From contig JAWHQI010000229.1 in assembly GCA_033032865.1 (NCBI GenBank), forward strand, positions 62,001-126,000: DNA of 64,000 bases, written 5' to 3'. Source of the DNA: Dactylorhiza incarnata (taxonomy: Eukaryota; Streptophyta; Magnoliopsida; Asparagales; Orchidaceae). The number at the start of each line of letters is the position of its first letter. Position 1 is the stretch's first letter. Position numbers and translations under genes: made by a program. The notes below the pieces were generated by a model. It had not been told where the DNA came from. It was given only the letters and a program-made list of their open reading frames with translations, and made no database searches. Below are positions 10,514 through 22,887 of the stretch, piece by piece.

Positions 10514-12083
10514 TGTAGCACCACAACCTAGTTTTACCACAAATCAGCAGTCCGGTCGGGCCCCGTTATAAGAAGCAAATCAAGTAGCGGTAATAAAATG
10601 GTAAATAACAAACATAGTAAAATAAGATACTAAAAGGAATACTTACAGCGGAAGAAGTAAACAGGAGCTAGGGTAAAAAGTGTACCTCAAATTCTGAATT
10701 CACAGAGCCAACTAAAACAGGTATGAACCATTCATTTGATAAACTAAAATGCTAGAAAGAGTCTGATACATGGATAAACTTAACCGGTAAAGTTACACTG
10801 AGCTTTTGAAGAAAAGAAAACAACACTGAAGGGAAATACAACTGAAAGAAAACAAACTATAACACGGGGGTCTGCAAACGCTCATCCTATGCGCAACACC
10901 TCACCTGAGACTCCTGTAAAGATAAGCCCGAAAACGGGTCCCTACTGGAGAGTAAGAAAAACCATTTCTCCTAGTGATACTAAAATGATAATAATTGAAG
11001 AAACATGTGTGCATGCTAATTGCAGAAATAATTATTTTGTACTGAAAAATAATTATACTTTATTAGTAATCATGTTTTTCTATCAAAATGCTGTAAACAT
11101 AAATGACTATTCTATTGTAATTAAATAATGTATTTTTATTTAAATGCTACAGATAAAAATTTCAAAGGATTTCTAAACTGCGGTGTATGCTTGAATTTTG
11201 GGTATTCTTGAATTATTCTTAATCACGTTCTAGGATAAGTTATTTCTTATGCGCATTCTAACGATCTGAGTCTCTACTAACGAACACATCACGTTCTATG
11301 TCCCACGGACTTGGGCCCGCATCTACTAATCTACCAGAGGGGGTATTCTCTCCCCGAAAGTTGAGGCTTATAGGGACTACTACGTCCTATAAGTAAGATA
11401 GTGCGCCTCTATCTATCACGAGCAAAAACATCATTCGTGCCTCATAATTGGTTCCCGTTAATATTTGGATTTTGATAAAATATTCTACTGGACGTCTGAG
11501 ATCGAAACATTTATTGGTTGCTGCCTTATGCACACATTCACACAACTTTCAATGTTTTCTGAAATTACCTGTTCTGCATAGGTCTACCATTTTCCTAAGG
11601 ATCTAACTAAAAGAGAATATAAAATTCATGCTCTATCTGAAATTCTTAAATGTCTGATATATCTATCAGTTCGTACTACAACAACAACAACAACAACAAC
11701 ATAACCCATATAGTCCCCAATCATTGAGGGTATGGGCGGGGGAAGATTGGAAACAGACCTAACCTTTGGCACTATGCACAAAGTGGCTTCTCTCAGAGGA
11801 GAAAGACCTAACCTTTGACAATAAATGCACAAAGTGGGTGCTCACAGAGTACCACTGAAATAGTGGCCCCCTATCAGTTCGTACTATCTCTTATTAATTA
11901 CAAAACGTAAGTACATATTTCTAAATTATTTCTCATATACAAAAGAAATATTTATGCGCTGCTATGTGATGTCTAACTAAAAGAAATAGAGTTTCTTACC
12001 GCGGTATTACGACTGAAGGACATAAATATTCTCGAGAACACACATAAAACCACGTCACGATTAGGATTCCTGAAATAGGAATC
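10514..12083 (-). mobile_element. 3' LTR of the Tekay-like element, inner (U5-side) part
   Basis: Starts TGTAGCACC on the plus strand. Solo or partial relatives are at 37880-40229 and 50268-51780, with recognisable shared blocks (for example the stretch around CTAACGATCTGAGTC near 11260). The end at 12083 is the insertion point of the chromovirus. The rest of the LTR resumes at 24365. A SINE-like insertion lies inside at 11679-11870. Confidence 0.85.
11663..11886 (-). mobile_element. SINE-like retroposon with 16-bp target duplication
   Basis: The 192-bp insert (11679-11870) is flanked by perfect 16-bp copies of CTATCAGTTCGTACTA at 11663-11678 and 11871-11886. On the minus strand it ends GGTTATG followed by (TTG)n, the 3' tail style of Au-type plant SINEs. 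It also contains a near-duplicated internal block (CACTTTGTGCAT with GGTTAGGTCT). Long TSDs and a simple 3' tail indicate target-primed reverse transcription by a LINE partner. Clear pol III box A/B motifs are not evident, so the family call is tentative. Confidence 0.75.
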
Positions 12084-12397
12084 TGTTATGCCCCCGCATA
12101 CGTTACGATTCTCAGGGCATAAATATTCTCGACGACTGAAGGAGCACGCACAAAGCAACGGGCCCCCAATCATTAAAAGGGCCAAATAGGGGTTGAACCA
12201 CCCTGGTTCAGCCCCTACTTGAGGGGGCCGGCCGACCCCCTCTAGCCCCGGGTATTAATAGGCCCGAGGCTTCTCCAAGATGGGAATCAAGTATAATATT
12301 TCAGGTATCTTCTTCCTTCCTCTCCCAAACCCTAATTCTTCTTCTTCTCTCGCTAGTTTCTCTCTATTTCTTCCTTTTCCCTTGCAAGTTCATATCA
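12084..12397 (+). mobile_element. Chromovirus 5' LTR (314 bp)
   Basis: Runs from TGTTATGCCC to TTCATATCA. It holds a GC-rich imperfect inverted segment near 12175-12240, a TATA-like TATTAATA near 12250, and a pyrimidine-rich region near 12310-12380. It differs from the 3' LTR by several substitutions and small indels. Confidence 0.92.
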
Positions 12398-12399
12398 AT

Positions 12400-12411
12400 T
12401 GATATCAGAGC
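12400..12411 (+). other. Chromovirus primer-binding site, tRNA-iMet type
   Basis: TGATATCAGAGC lies two bases after the LTR end. The usual plant initiator-Met PBS is TGGTATCAGAGC, so there is one G-to-A difference, plausibly a decayed methylated cytosine on the other strand. Confidence 0.75.
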
Positions 12412-12426
12412 ATCTTTCCTGCGACC

Positions 12427-14358
12427 ATGGTGATGCGCACCGAAGCCGAGATCGCACGCTTGGCAACCCTAGAGGAAAACTACGTGGGGTTGGCAGACAC
12501 GGTAGTGGCGATCGAAGAGCAAGTGAAGACATCCACGAAAAATCTGGAAGAACGTTTGGATGCCCAAATGGAGGAGATCAAGACCCTTCTAACACAGAAT
12601 CTGAAAGGGAAAGCAGCGACCAACGAAGGATTGGAGACCGAAGCGTCAAATCGGTTACCCACGAACGCCAACCTTCCGTAGATGGGTGAAGCACACCCAC
12701 AGTAGCCGGCTACAGGATCGCAAGGACCGGATCGGGCGCCGAATGCCTGGATGGACGCCGATCCATCCCGAGCCGACCAGATTTACTCGGGCCGTGCCGA
12801 TCCCGCCTCGGGGCTCCCGTACGGAGCAGGGGCCGCCGCCGGAGGGTGGCCAGTGGCCGGAAACTCTCGGCCAGGCATCCACGGTTGCGGAGTTGCGGTC
12901 GATCCTGATCGGCTCGGGAGAGCATGCGACAGGCCCGATCGGCCTGGGAACGCCTCCGATGACCTGGAATGGGCCGGAACCAGCGGGGTGACTACGTGGC
13001 GACCTCTGGAGCTGGTACAAGGGGATCTTCGACTGATCGGGGCAACAGGCAGTTCGATTGGAGGGATTAATGGACTTCTACCACTTCCCCAAGCCTACGA
13101 GCCATATCCGGGGAACGGAACCGGTGGACAATGACAAGAACGTCTCGCAACGGTCAATCACCCGGGCGGGGGACAACCAGTCGGCAATGGGCACGATCGG
13201 GGACGTCCTCTCTTCGTTGCCGGACAGGAGGGGGTGTTTTTTCCTGTACCCCAAGGGGCACCCAACCCTCCCATGGAGCAGAGGAGGCCATTCAGGTATG
13301 GACAGGAACTGGGGGGTCACGACCAGTTGAATCAGAGGGCGTACATGCAACCAATGAGAGCTCACATGAACTTCCCAAGGTTCAGAGGAGGAGGAGACGC
13401 ATTGGAGTGAGTGCAAAAGGCGGAATTATTCTTCAACTATCAGGAGATTCCCGAGGAGCAATGGGTGCATTTGGCGGCATTCCACCTGGAAGATGACGCC
13501 TACCAGTGGACCAAATGGTTTCTACGCGGCTGCGTATACGCCCCATAGACGGAGTTCGTTGAAGCGTTCTCCGCTCGTTTCGAGCCATTGGAGTACGAGG
13601 ACGTCGAAGCAACGCTACAGAAGCTTCGACAGAAGGGGACGGTGACGGAGTACCGCACTGAGTTTGAGAAACTGGCCAACCAAGTTAGTTGGGAGGAGAA
13701 GCCTCTTCTTAGCTCCTTTATATCCGGGCTGAAGGACCACTTGAGAGATGAGGTTCATGCTTACATTCCCCGCAGTTTGAGCCATGTTATCAGCCTCGCA
13801 CAGATACAGGAGGAGCGCTTTAACATGCAGAGAAACCGGGCCACGACGAGAGCTCCGACGACCCCGCTAGCGGCCCGGAGGGACCCCCCACCGACACTTC
13901 GACCTACGGTGACAAGACTGACTTGGTCGGAGCTGCAGGCAAGAAAGGATAAGGACTTGTGTTTCAACTGTAATGAGAAGTACACACCCGGTCACAAGTG
14001 CCAAAAGGTTCAGGTTTTCATGCTGAGCGAGGAGGATGATGAGGAAAACCCTACAGATGCTGATGAGGAGGAAGGACTGGACCTAGCAGAGTTTGGAGTT
14101 TCCCTCCAAGCCATGGAGGGGTGCACTGCGCCTCTTACTATGCGCATTGTCGGAAGGATTGGCCAAGAGCGGGTGACCATTTTGTTTGATAGTGGGAGCA
14201 CCCGTAATTTTGTCAATCCCGATGTGGCATTGAAGGTGGGCCATACAGTTGACAGGGAGGCTGCTTTCCAGGTCATGGTGGAAGACGGCAGCAAGCCGAA
14301 ATGCGAGGCGGTGATGAAGGGGGTGGAGTTGCAGATGCAGGGATGTGTGGTACACTGA
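12427..14358 (+). pseudogene. Chromovirus gag, zinc knuckle and protease
   Basis: The first frame (12427-12681) is a helical, charged N-terminus. Several frame breaks follow to 13550. Capsid-like sequence (FFNYQEIPEEQWVHLAAFHLE) is readable at about 13425-13490, with stops near 13410 and 13545. The open frame 13588-14358 (256 residues) holds the end of capsid (VTEYRTEFEKLANQV), a CCHC knuckle (CFNCNEKYTPGHKC, about residues 126-139) and the protease active site (ILFDSGSTRNFVNP, near 14180). The frame stops at 14358. Products would package RNA and process the polyprotein, but the gene is broken. Confidence 0.88.
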
Positions 14359-14599
14359 CGTTTATCTGCTACCAATTAGGGGCTCCGACATGGTCCTCGG
14401 GGTTCAGTGGCTCAAATAGTTGCGGAGGGTGACTACAAATTGTGATCGAATGACATTGGAGTTTACTCAGCAGAGGACGGATCATTGCCTGCACGACATA
14501 CAATTATCCCCACTCAAGTAGATCTCACTCCGGAGCCTGCATCGATTGGAAGAGCAGGGCAGCACGATGGTTATGGTCCTAGGAGTGATGGCCACTGAA

Positions 14600-15120
14600 C
14601 CGGCCACCTCTGAGGAACCCGAGCAGATGCAGACTTTGCTGCAACAGTTCGAGGATGTTTTCCAGGAGCCCCACACACTTCCTCCCGCGAGATTTCGTGA
14701 TCATTAGATTCAGTTGAAAGCGGGGGCGGATCCTACCAACATTCGGCCCTACCGCTATCCCCACATTCAGAAGGCAGAGATAGAGCGCAGTGTTCGAGAG
14801 ATGCTCGCCACTAGCGTCATACGACCCAGTACTAGTGCTTTTTCTTCACCGATCATACTGGTGAAGAAAAATGACGGCTCGTGGAGATTCTGCGTCGACT
14901 ACCGAGGGTTGAACAACTCAACTATCAAGGACAAGTTTCCCATTCCGATGATTGAAGAATTGCTGGATGAATTGCATGGAGCGAGCCTAATCACCAAACT
15001 AGATATCCGGTTCGGTTACCACCAGATCCGGATGAAGGAGGATGATATTCACAAGACCGCTTTACGCACCCACGATGGTCACTACGAGTTCTTGGTGATG
15101 CCATTCGGGCTATCCAACGT
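14600..15120 (+). pseudogene. Chromovirus reverse transcriptase, N-terminal part
   Basis: After a stop near 14706 the frame 14714-15202 carries the RT fingers: [61 protein letters not shown] (motif A, Asp present) and VMPFGLSN. It is cut at about 15120 by a foreign LTR piece. The roughly 70 residues that normally follow, including the catalytic F/Y-x-D-D motif, are absent from both sides of the insertion, so sequence was lost as well as split. Confidence 0.9.
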
Positions 15121-17228
15121 CCTTTCGCTCTCGTCCTTATCGCGGCTAGGGTTCCTGGAGCCGATCTTCTTCTCTATTCTCCTACTCTCCCTCCCTTACT
15201 GATCGGAATTTCATGAGATTCCTGAACTGCTGTTGGGGATCAGAGAAGGGCAAAGTTTCGTTTGTCCTGAATCTAGTCGGGCTCGTTTTGCGTGAGCTGA
15301 ATTGGTTCCCAGCTCGTTTTATTTGCACTGTGAGCCCTTCTTTCTCCTTCTCTCTTATACTGATTTCTCAGATGGTGATAGCTTTATAAGATTTCCTGAG
15401 TTTGGGGGTTTCAGTGGATTTAGGTTGGTCGACTGGTATTGTTCTTAATTTTCTTTTGTGGCTTTGTATGGCCGATTAACTTGTGTTGCTCCTCTTTCCA
15501 ATGGTATGGCCTTTTGATTGGTCGGCCAGAGTTCTAGTAAAGAACTGTGATGAGTATTCCTTGCTTTGATTTGGGTTTTGTTTTGGTTTCCCTCTACATG
15601 CTTTAAATTAGGGATTTATATGAGCTTGAGGAGCTGCTGTGTACAGCTATGTGTGCTGTTGATTCATCTTCAATATTTCAATATTTTGGGTTTTTACCTT
15701 GCTGGCCGGCTGCTACTTTTCCTCCCTGTACTTGTTCTGCTGCTTACTGCTCTTCTCAGATTATGATTGAGTCTTGGAATGCATTTTCTTTTAATGTTGC
15801 AGTGGCCACAAACTGATTTAGAAAAAGGGGGAATTGTGTGTGTTGGCCAACTCCTATAGTTCAACTATGGTTTAGTTGTGGGTTAATCTTAGTGAACTAT
15901 TGTTATGATGCTAATTTAAATGTTGGCCGGCTGATTTTATATTATGTAAAATAGTGAGTATTTATATATCTATATATTGGGTGTTACAACAGTGGGATGA
16001 AATGGGTTATATCATTGATTTGAACTCGCCTCTTTGATGGTCATTTAAACTAGAAGACGGGTTCAGTAGCTTCCAAATGATGTATTTATAGTAGTCAATA
16101 TTGTAGCTATAACGAGGTGCAACCCCGATATAAACGACCCTAAATGATATGATGCTTATACAGATACCGTGGAGGATGGCACCTCAAAAATAGTCATGAC
16201 AATGACATGAGTTATTGATGGTGAGAGCTACCTGTTTCATTTATGTTTTATAGCTTTACTTTCTTTTTACACGCGCACTCTTTTTATATTGAATGTTACA
16301 TGCATAGTTGATATCACTGATATTTAATATCGCTTTAATGTATGGCCCCTTAAAAGAAAACAGGCGAATAAATTCTGAGGGGATATATAAATATGAATAA
16401 CTCACTTAATGTAAACGTGTCGACACGAGGTTATATTACGGGCGAATGAACTGCTAGCACATGAATGAAATCTCACAGAAGAATTGCCAAACCAGTCGGC
16501 CGAAAGGCATAAACGCGTGTTGTACGTACTGGTGAGGACATTGATGACCCTTCGGGGTGGGCCAAAAGCATGAAACATGACATGAATGAAACATGTACAC
16601 TGAATATGGATTCAATCGCCCCTAATATATCCTAAGAAATGAAACATACATAGAAATAATGAAATATACTGATATACTGATATTCTGTTACATAGAAATA
16701 CTGATATACTGCTATACTGATACACTGAGATAGAAATATTGATATAAGAAATAATTGCTTACGTTGATACATGAATACATTGTTTTAATGTTACATTGCT
16801 ACAGATATTGTTATGATCCTATACTGCTCATACTGTTTTATTGGTACTAACATGTTTCTACAGTTACATACTAAGTTTACTACTGAGACAGACAACTGGT
16901 TAGCATGAAAAACATGTTTTCAAATGCGTGAATTTTACTTTACTTAATTACAGCAATGAAAGAGGTTTATCCTCACTTAGTCATATTCGTATGACTAAGC
17001 CCGTCGTCAAATTTTGTAGGTAACGGACGTGACTTTGGATACGCAAAAGCAAAAAAAAGAACTGATATGGTAGAACAGGAAAATATTCAACAACTAATAC
17101 AAGGTACGAAAGTAAATTTATCATTATGTGTTTTTATTCTGTATTTACTAGCCGCACTTCAACCTGGGAATCATGTATGAACATAGCTGAGATACAAATG
17201 TATGTGGGGTCCAAATGGGGGCCTCACA
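15121..17228 (+). mobile_element. LARD LTR, lacking its first ~520 bp
   Basis: The right end CCTCACA (17228) is followed three bases later by a perfect tRNA-iMet PBS, so it is a true LTR 3' end. The left end is a break inside chromovirus RT. A block near 16480-16650, including AACCAGTCGGCCGAAAGGC, recurs in diverged form at 19350-19510 in the internal region. Confidence 0.85.
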
Positions 17229-17231
17229 ATT

Positions 17232-17244
17232 TGGTATCAGAGCC
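17232..17244 (+). other. LARD primer-binding site, tRNA-iMet type
   Basis: TGGTATCAGAGCC is an exact match to the common plant initiator-Met PBS and defines plus orientation. Confidence 0.9.
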
Positions 17245-20200
17245 AGGTTTCCAAAGAAGTTCGGTTGGATTGAGTACGGAATAAGCACACAGGATATGTA
17301 GGGGAGAAGATCGCTTATCGAATGTTTTTCAGACACTGTCTAAAGCAAAGTAAGACGAATGGTTTTGAACGAATATATAAAAGGATAGAAATTAAATGGA
17401 CTTTACCCGAACATAGAGTGAAAATTGATATTATACCCAACATGCAAGTCCACCCAAATAGTTGCAAAGAGAAATATCTTTGTATTGTTTTCCGTAGATA
17501 AATGAAACATGGACTCAATGAAAGATGAATGTGTATAGAAGGAAAGAAGGATCACGTGTAAAATAATTGAATACACAACGAAAGATGTACAAATAACGGG
17601 CTTTAACTTTCGACAAAAAGCAAATGGTTATACATTTTTATAGAAACACTTCTAAACATCCGTAGAAAAGTTAAATAATGATGAGAATATTTGTAATGGT
17701 GAGAAGAAGCAATAGTAAAGGACTATGCTATGCACTGTAAGTTTATCTGTAGCTTATTTGACTACATAGTTTGAAAACAACGTAATACTCAAGCATGTGC
17801 AAAGAAAACGAAATACGATTACAATTGAAATTAAAGTACGTTATTTCAATCATATGTACTGACTTCAGGAAATGTGAACATAAGTGAGAAGTTATAAGCT
17901 ATAACTGAAATCAAGATTGAAGTAAAGAAAGAACGATTAAAAGGAAGTTGCAAATGATAGTAACGGAAATATGAAAATATGATGTTATGGAAAAGATAGT
18001 CTATTGACGACACTAGATGTAAGTAAGAAATAAATTCTTCATATAACAATTGTACTTTCATGTCTCAAAGCAATGGAAATGGACCTGGTAGAACTATCAG
18101 TTCGAGTTTAGGATGTTACAGAGGGAATCAAAAGGTTTATGTCATCGTTATGCGGCCTATTTTGCATCTCAAGAATGATTATTTATGGAAACTCTTCCCT
18201 TTCTAAAAGGTTGCAAATTATGTGTTAAACTGAAAATACTTATGGTGCATCATAGTATAGGAAAAAAATAATAATATATAAAAGTGGACTAGTGAATGAA
18301 GAATGCACAGATAAAAGATACGATTGTTTTCAATGCAAGCACGCTTAAACATCTATAGGAAAGTTAATTAACATCAGTCTTATTTATTCATAATTGAGAA
18401 TGAATTCACTAGCTAGATATAAGGTAGTTACTGACCAATAGAGCCTGAACAGGGTAACCCAAAGTGTAATGTCAACAAGAAAAGCTATCATAAGAAAGGA
18501 TGGATATGAGGCAACATGAACATTGATTAAATGAAAGAATGGAAGAAGGAAGAACCAAAAGTTAATAAGGTACCCGTAAATTGTTGAGATAAAGCTCATC
18601 ATATGAATTATAGCTAATGTATCAAATGACACTAAAAGAGATGACGTAATTGATAGATCCAACATAGGGTCCGATGGATAAACTCTTTATGTCACTAAGT
18701 CTAATTTCCTTGTAAATTGGACTTCACTATCGGTGATGTGGTACCAATAATAGGAACTGATTAACTGTATAACATTGATTAAAATGAGCACTATCGGTAA
18801 TTTAAAGTACGTTGTTATTGAGCATTAAACTAAAAGAAGAAGTTAGAAAACACTGGAACAAGATTCAAGCTTAAGTCAAAATTTATGTGAAAATTCGATT
18901 TGGTCAAACACTTAGACTCTGAACTGGGTTGCACTTTTGCTCCGGTAAGTTTGGACAATTTTTATTCGGTATAACGGTTCATAACCATAGCTTTCATGAA
19001 TGTTACTACCATGCCAAGGGTAGTAGTAATAGAATAAAGAATGAGGACTTGCGATATCTTAATATCTTTGAGCAGTGTTGTTCAAAAAAAAATTTATGGC
19101 GTCAATGAATCTGACGGATGTAAATGATTGAACACAGTCTAATGAAAATAGCTCCGTAACTAGGTTGTGCAAAACACAGTTTGGTATCATAACAGTTTGA
19201 TAGTAGTAGGAATAATGAAAGTCATAGTTGTGCTTCGAGTAACGAGTAAACGACATGGAAAGTAATTGAAAGTGCTACATGACAATGAAATATGATGACA
19301 AGGTGATGTTAAGGGCAAACTGAATTGCATGTATATGAATACTGATGATGTACCAAACCAGTCGAGCCGAAAGGCATAAACGCGGGTTGATCGTACTGGT
19401 TTTGGTAAAATGATGACCCGAAAGGGTGGGCCCAAAGAATGAAATGAAATGATGAAGACTGAATAGATTCACTTGCCCTTACATTTCCTAGGAAATGAAA
19501 CTTGTATAGAATGATGTAGTTCTTTTTATGTAGGTAACAAATGTTCACTTACTCATAGATACCTGCTAACATGTTCAATTTGTAGCACTGTATTTTACTG
19601 TTCATAGAAATGTATACATGTTTTTACTGCTATTGTTTTACCACCTGCTTAGTAAATAACTGATACCTGACTATGCATATTGTTAGTGCTAATTTTTTGG
19701 TTGCATGTAATGTGATAGATTGCACTGTATAGCATGTTGATAGCACAATATCATCAAAATCCAAACAGTTATAAAGAGAGAACGATAGGATAATAAGATA
19801 CGAAAATAAATTAACAATTGAGAAATTTGACCGCGGGATACGCTTATGAATAATGAATGTCTTCATAATACATAGGAGGGAAATGACATAGGAAGGAATT
19901 GACATAGCAAGTAAATGACTTACAAATGAAAATAAGGATGAGTGATGACATGTGCATAAGTAAAATGGTAACGTGAAAGATCGCAACGTACAAATAATAT
20001 TATGAATTACGAGTAGTTGCAAATGCTAAAGTGAACCATCAATATACGTTATCGTGAAAAGTAAGACATCAATTGATATATGGCTAAGAACTAAAAGTCC
20101 AAACAGTGAACGGAGAAAGAGATATGAAAGTGTTTTACGACAATGTTTTACTGAATAAGGTACTGACTGATGATACATGCTTCATGAAACACTAATTTTC

Positions 20201-20368
20201 TTTTATAGTTAATTGTGACGGATTGTCAATTGCTTGCATTTCTAAGAGTTCGGAATACGGGAAAACAAATGAAAGTTTGAATGCATAGGAAAGTAAACAT
20301 TGTAATATTAGAATTTATGTATCATATCCTATTTTTGAGGACGAAAATTTTCTAAGAGGGGAGGAATT
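17245..20368 (+). other. LARD internal region, no coding sequence recognised
   Basis: About 3.1 kb of A-rich sequence with only short chance frames. It contains a diverged copy (19350-19510) of an LTR segment. It ends with TTTTTGAGGACGAAAATTTTC followed by an AAGAGGGGAGG polypurine tract (20354-20364). A tail of this kind is typical of Tekay/Del-type elements just before the 3' LTR, suggesting descent from such an element by loss of all genes. Confidence 0.75.
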
Positions 20369-21935
20369 TGTAACGGCTCAAAAAGCGAATCGATAATAAA
20401 ACTCAATTTAAATAATTCTATATATATATTCCCTATGATGAAAATCAAATCAGTGTCAACGAGGCGTTGCTTTGCCCGTTGAGTATGAATTTTATTGATG
20501 CTTTGCGGCATTTGAGATTTTTAGCGGAATATGAATTTTCCTATATTGGCAAATTATATGTTGGCAATTTAGATAAATATGGCAAATGATTTCTGCATAC
20601 TTCATTATACTTTGGGTGTGCCAATAGAGTAAATTGGTAGCTGTTAAGGGTGTGCTAATAAGGGCTGCTTTTGGACTGCCTCCTCTTTGGTGTGCTGATA
20701 GCAGAACTTGATGAAGTTGGTGTGCTAATAAACATTTGGTGGGCTTAGCTTCATCTTGGGCTGCTATTATTATTGGTTGGCTGGTGTTTAAGCTCTTAAA
20801 TCATTTTATTGGGTTACATGAGAGGCGGTGGGAGAAGATAAAATCACGAGAATTCTTTTTTATTTGATTATGCTGCCGCCTTCCTCCTCTTTCGCTCTCG
20901 TCCTTATCGCGACTAGGGTTCCTGGAGCTGATCTTCTTCTCTATTCTCCTACTCTCCCTCCCTTACTGATCGGAATTTCATGAGATTCCTGAACTGCTGT
21001 TGGGGATCAGAGAAGGGCAAGGTTTCGTTTGTCCTGAATCTAGTCGGGCTCGTTTTGCGTGAGCTGAATTGGTTCCCAGCTCGTTTTATTTGCACTGTGA
21101 GCCCTTCTTTCTCCTTCTCTCTTATACTGATTTCTCAGATGGTGATAGCTTTATAAGATTTCCTGAGTTTGGGGGTTTCAGTGGATTTAGGTTGGTCGAC
21201 TGGTATTGTTCTTAATTTTCTTTTGTGGCTTTGTATGGCCGATTAACTTGTGTTGCTCCTCTTTCCAATGGTATGGCCTTTTGATTGGTCGGCCAGAGTT
21301 CTAGTAAAGAATTGTGATGAGTATTCCTTGCTTTGATTTGGGTTTTGTTTTGGTTTCCCTCTACATGCTTTAAATTAGGGATTTATATGAGCTTGAGGAG
21401 CTGCTGTGTACAGCTATGTGTGCTGTTGATTCATCTTCAATATTTCAATATTTTGGATTTTTACCTTGCTGGCCGGCTGCTACTTTTCCTCCCTGTACTT
21501 GTTCTGCTGCTTACTGCTCTTCTCAGATTATGATTGAGTCTTGGAATGCATTTTCTTTTAATGATGCAGTGGCCACAAACTGATTTAGAAAAAGGGGGAA
21601 TTGTGTGTGTTGGCCAACTCCTATAGTTCAGCTATGGTTTAGTTGTGGGTTAATCTTAGTGAACTATTGTTATGATGCTAATTTAAACGTTGGCCGGCTG
21701 ATTTTATATTATGTAAAATAGTGAGTATTTATATATCTATATATTGGGTGTTACAACAGTGGGATGAAATGGGTTATATCATTGATTTGAACTCGCCTCT
21801 TTGATGGTCATTTAAACTAGAAGACGGGTTCAGTAGCTTCCAAATGATGTATTTATAGTAGTCAATATTGTAGCTATAACGAGGTGCAACCCCGATATAA
21901 ACGACCCTAAATGTTATGATGCTTATACAGATACC
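20369..21935 (+). mobile_element. LARD 3' LTR, lacking its last ~1060 bp
   Basis: Begins TGTAACGGCTC directly after the PPT, so it is a genuine 5' LTR boundary. It ends mid-LTR at 21935, where chromovirus RT sequence (SAHGVQSDPKKI) resumes. Confidence 0.87.
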
Positions 21936-21939
21936 CTAA

Positions 21940-22887
21940 ATGTCCGCTCACGGTGTCCAGTCCGATCCGAAGAAGATTGCCAGCATGGTGACGTGGCCTC
22001 AGCCCACGACGATCCGGGCCTTACGGGGTTTCCTTGGGCTTACTGGGTACTATCGCCGTTTCGTGAAGGACGGCAAGATCGCGCGGCCCCTCACTCAGTT
22101 ACTACAGAAGGATGCCTTTCAGTGGCATGCGGAGGCGGAGGATGCCTTCCAGACCTTGATAAAGGCAATGACCACCACTCCGGTTTTGGCACTTCCAGAT
22201 TTCTCCAAGGAGTTCGTGGTGGAGACAGATGCGCCGGGGGTCGGAATTGGAACAGTCCTGATGCAGGAGGGTCGACCATTGGCCTTCTTCTGCAAGGCTT
22301 TGGCACCAAAGACGCTGGGACTATCCACTTATGAAAAGGAGATGTTGGTCATTCTCCACGCGGTCGCCATGTGGCGGCCTTATCTTCTTGGGAGACACTT
22401 CCAGCTCCGCACGGACCATCAGAGTTTAAAGCACTTCCTCGAGCAACGGCTGACATCCCCACTCCCGCAGAAATGGTTGACAAAGTTGTTGGGTTACAAT
22501 TATGAGATCGTCTATAAGCAAGGGAGAGAAAACGTGGTGGCGGACGCGTTATCACGCATACCGGAGAGCACCCTGCCCCACGTTTCGAGGCCGGTGATTG
22601 ATTCCTTAGATGAGATACAGGCGGAATTGAACCAATATCCAGAGCTCCGAGCTATTGTGGAGGCACACCACAGTTCCGGGGTACCATCTGCAAGTAGAGA
22701 GACTTTACTACCACGGTCGGGTGGTCATTCCCACCAGTTCAGCGTGGCGCACTGTCATGATGCAGGAGTTTCACTCATCCCCGACCGGCGGCTATGCCAG
22801 CATACTTCGTACACTGCAGCGAATCCGTGCCAATGTCTTTTAGAAAGGCATGGGACGGGATGTCCAACAGTTCGTGCGACAATGTGA
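21940..22887 (+). pseudogene. Chromovirus RT thumb, RNase H and integrase start
   Basis: A 315-residue frame starts inside RT (SAHGVQSDPKKIASM, then FLGLTGYYRRFVKD, residues 29-42). It continues into RNase H (FVVETDAPGVGIGTVLMQ, where the first catalytic Asp is in ETDA; then LRTDHQSL; then NVVADALSRIPE). The frame shifts near 22680, and the integrase continues in another frame from 22655. The initial Met is internal to the original protein, not a real start. Confidence 0.9.

Larger units (their letters stand above)
15121..21935 (+). mobile_element. LARD-like non-coding retrotransposon segment with permuted LTRs
   Basis: This segment replaces part of the chromovirus RT. It reads: LTR positions about 520 to 2627 (15121-17228), PBS (17232-17244), a 3.1-kb internal region with no recognisable coding sequence, PPT (20354-20364), then LTR positions 1 to 1567 (20369-21935). 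Neither outer LTR end is present. The ends of the segment are a 1,048-bp direct repeat (15121-16168 and 20888-21935, constant offset 5767) with about nine substitutions by my count. No outer TSD is expected or seen. Confidence 0.88.
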
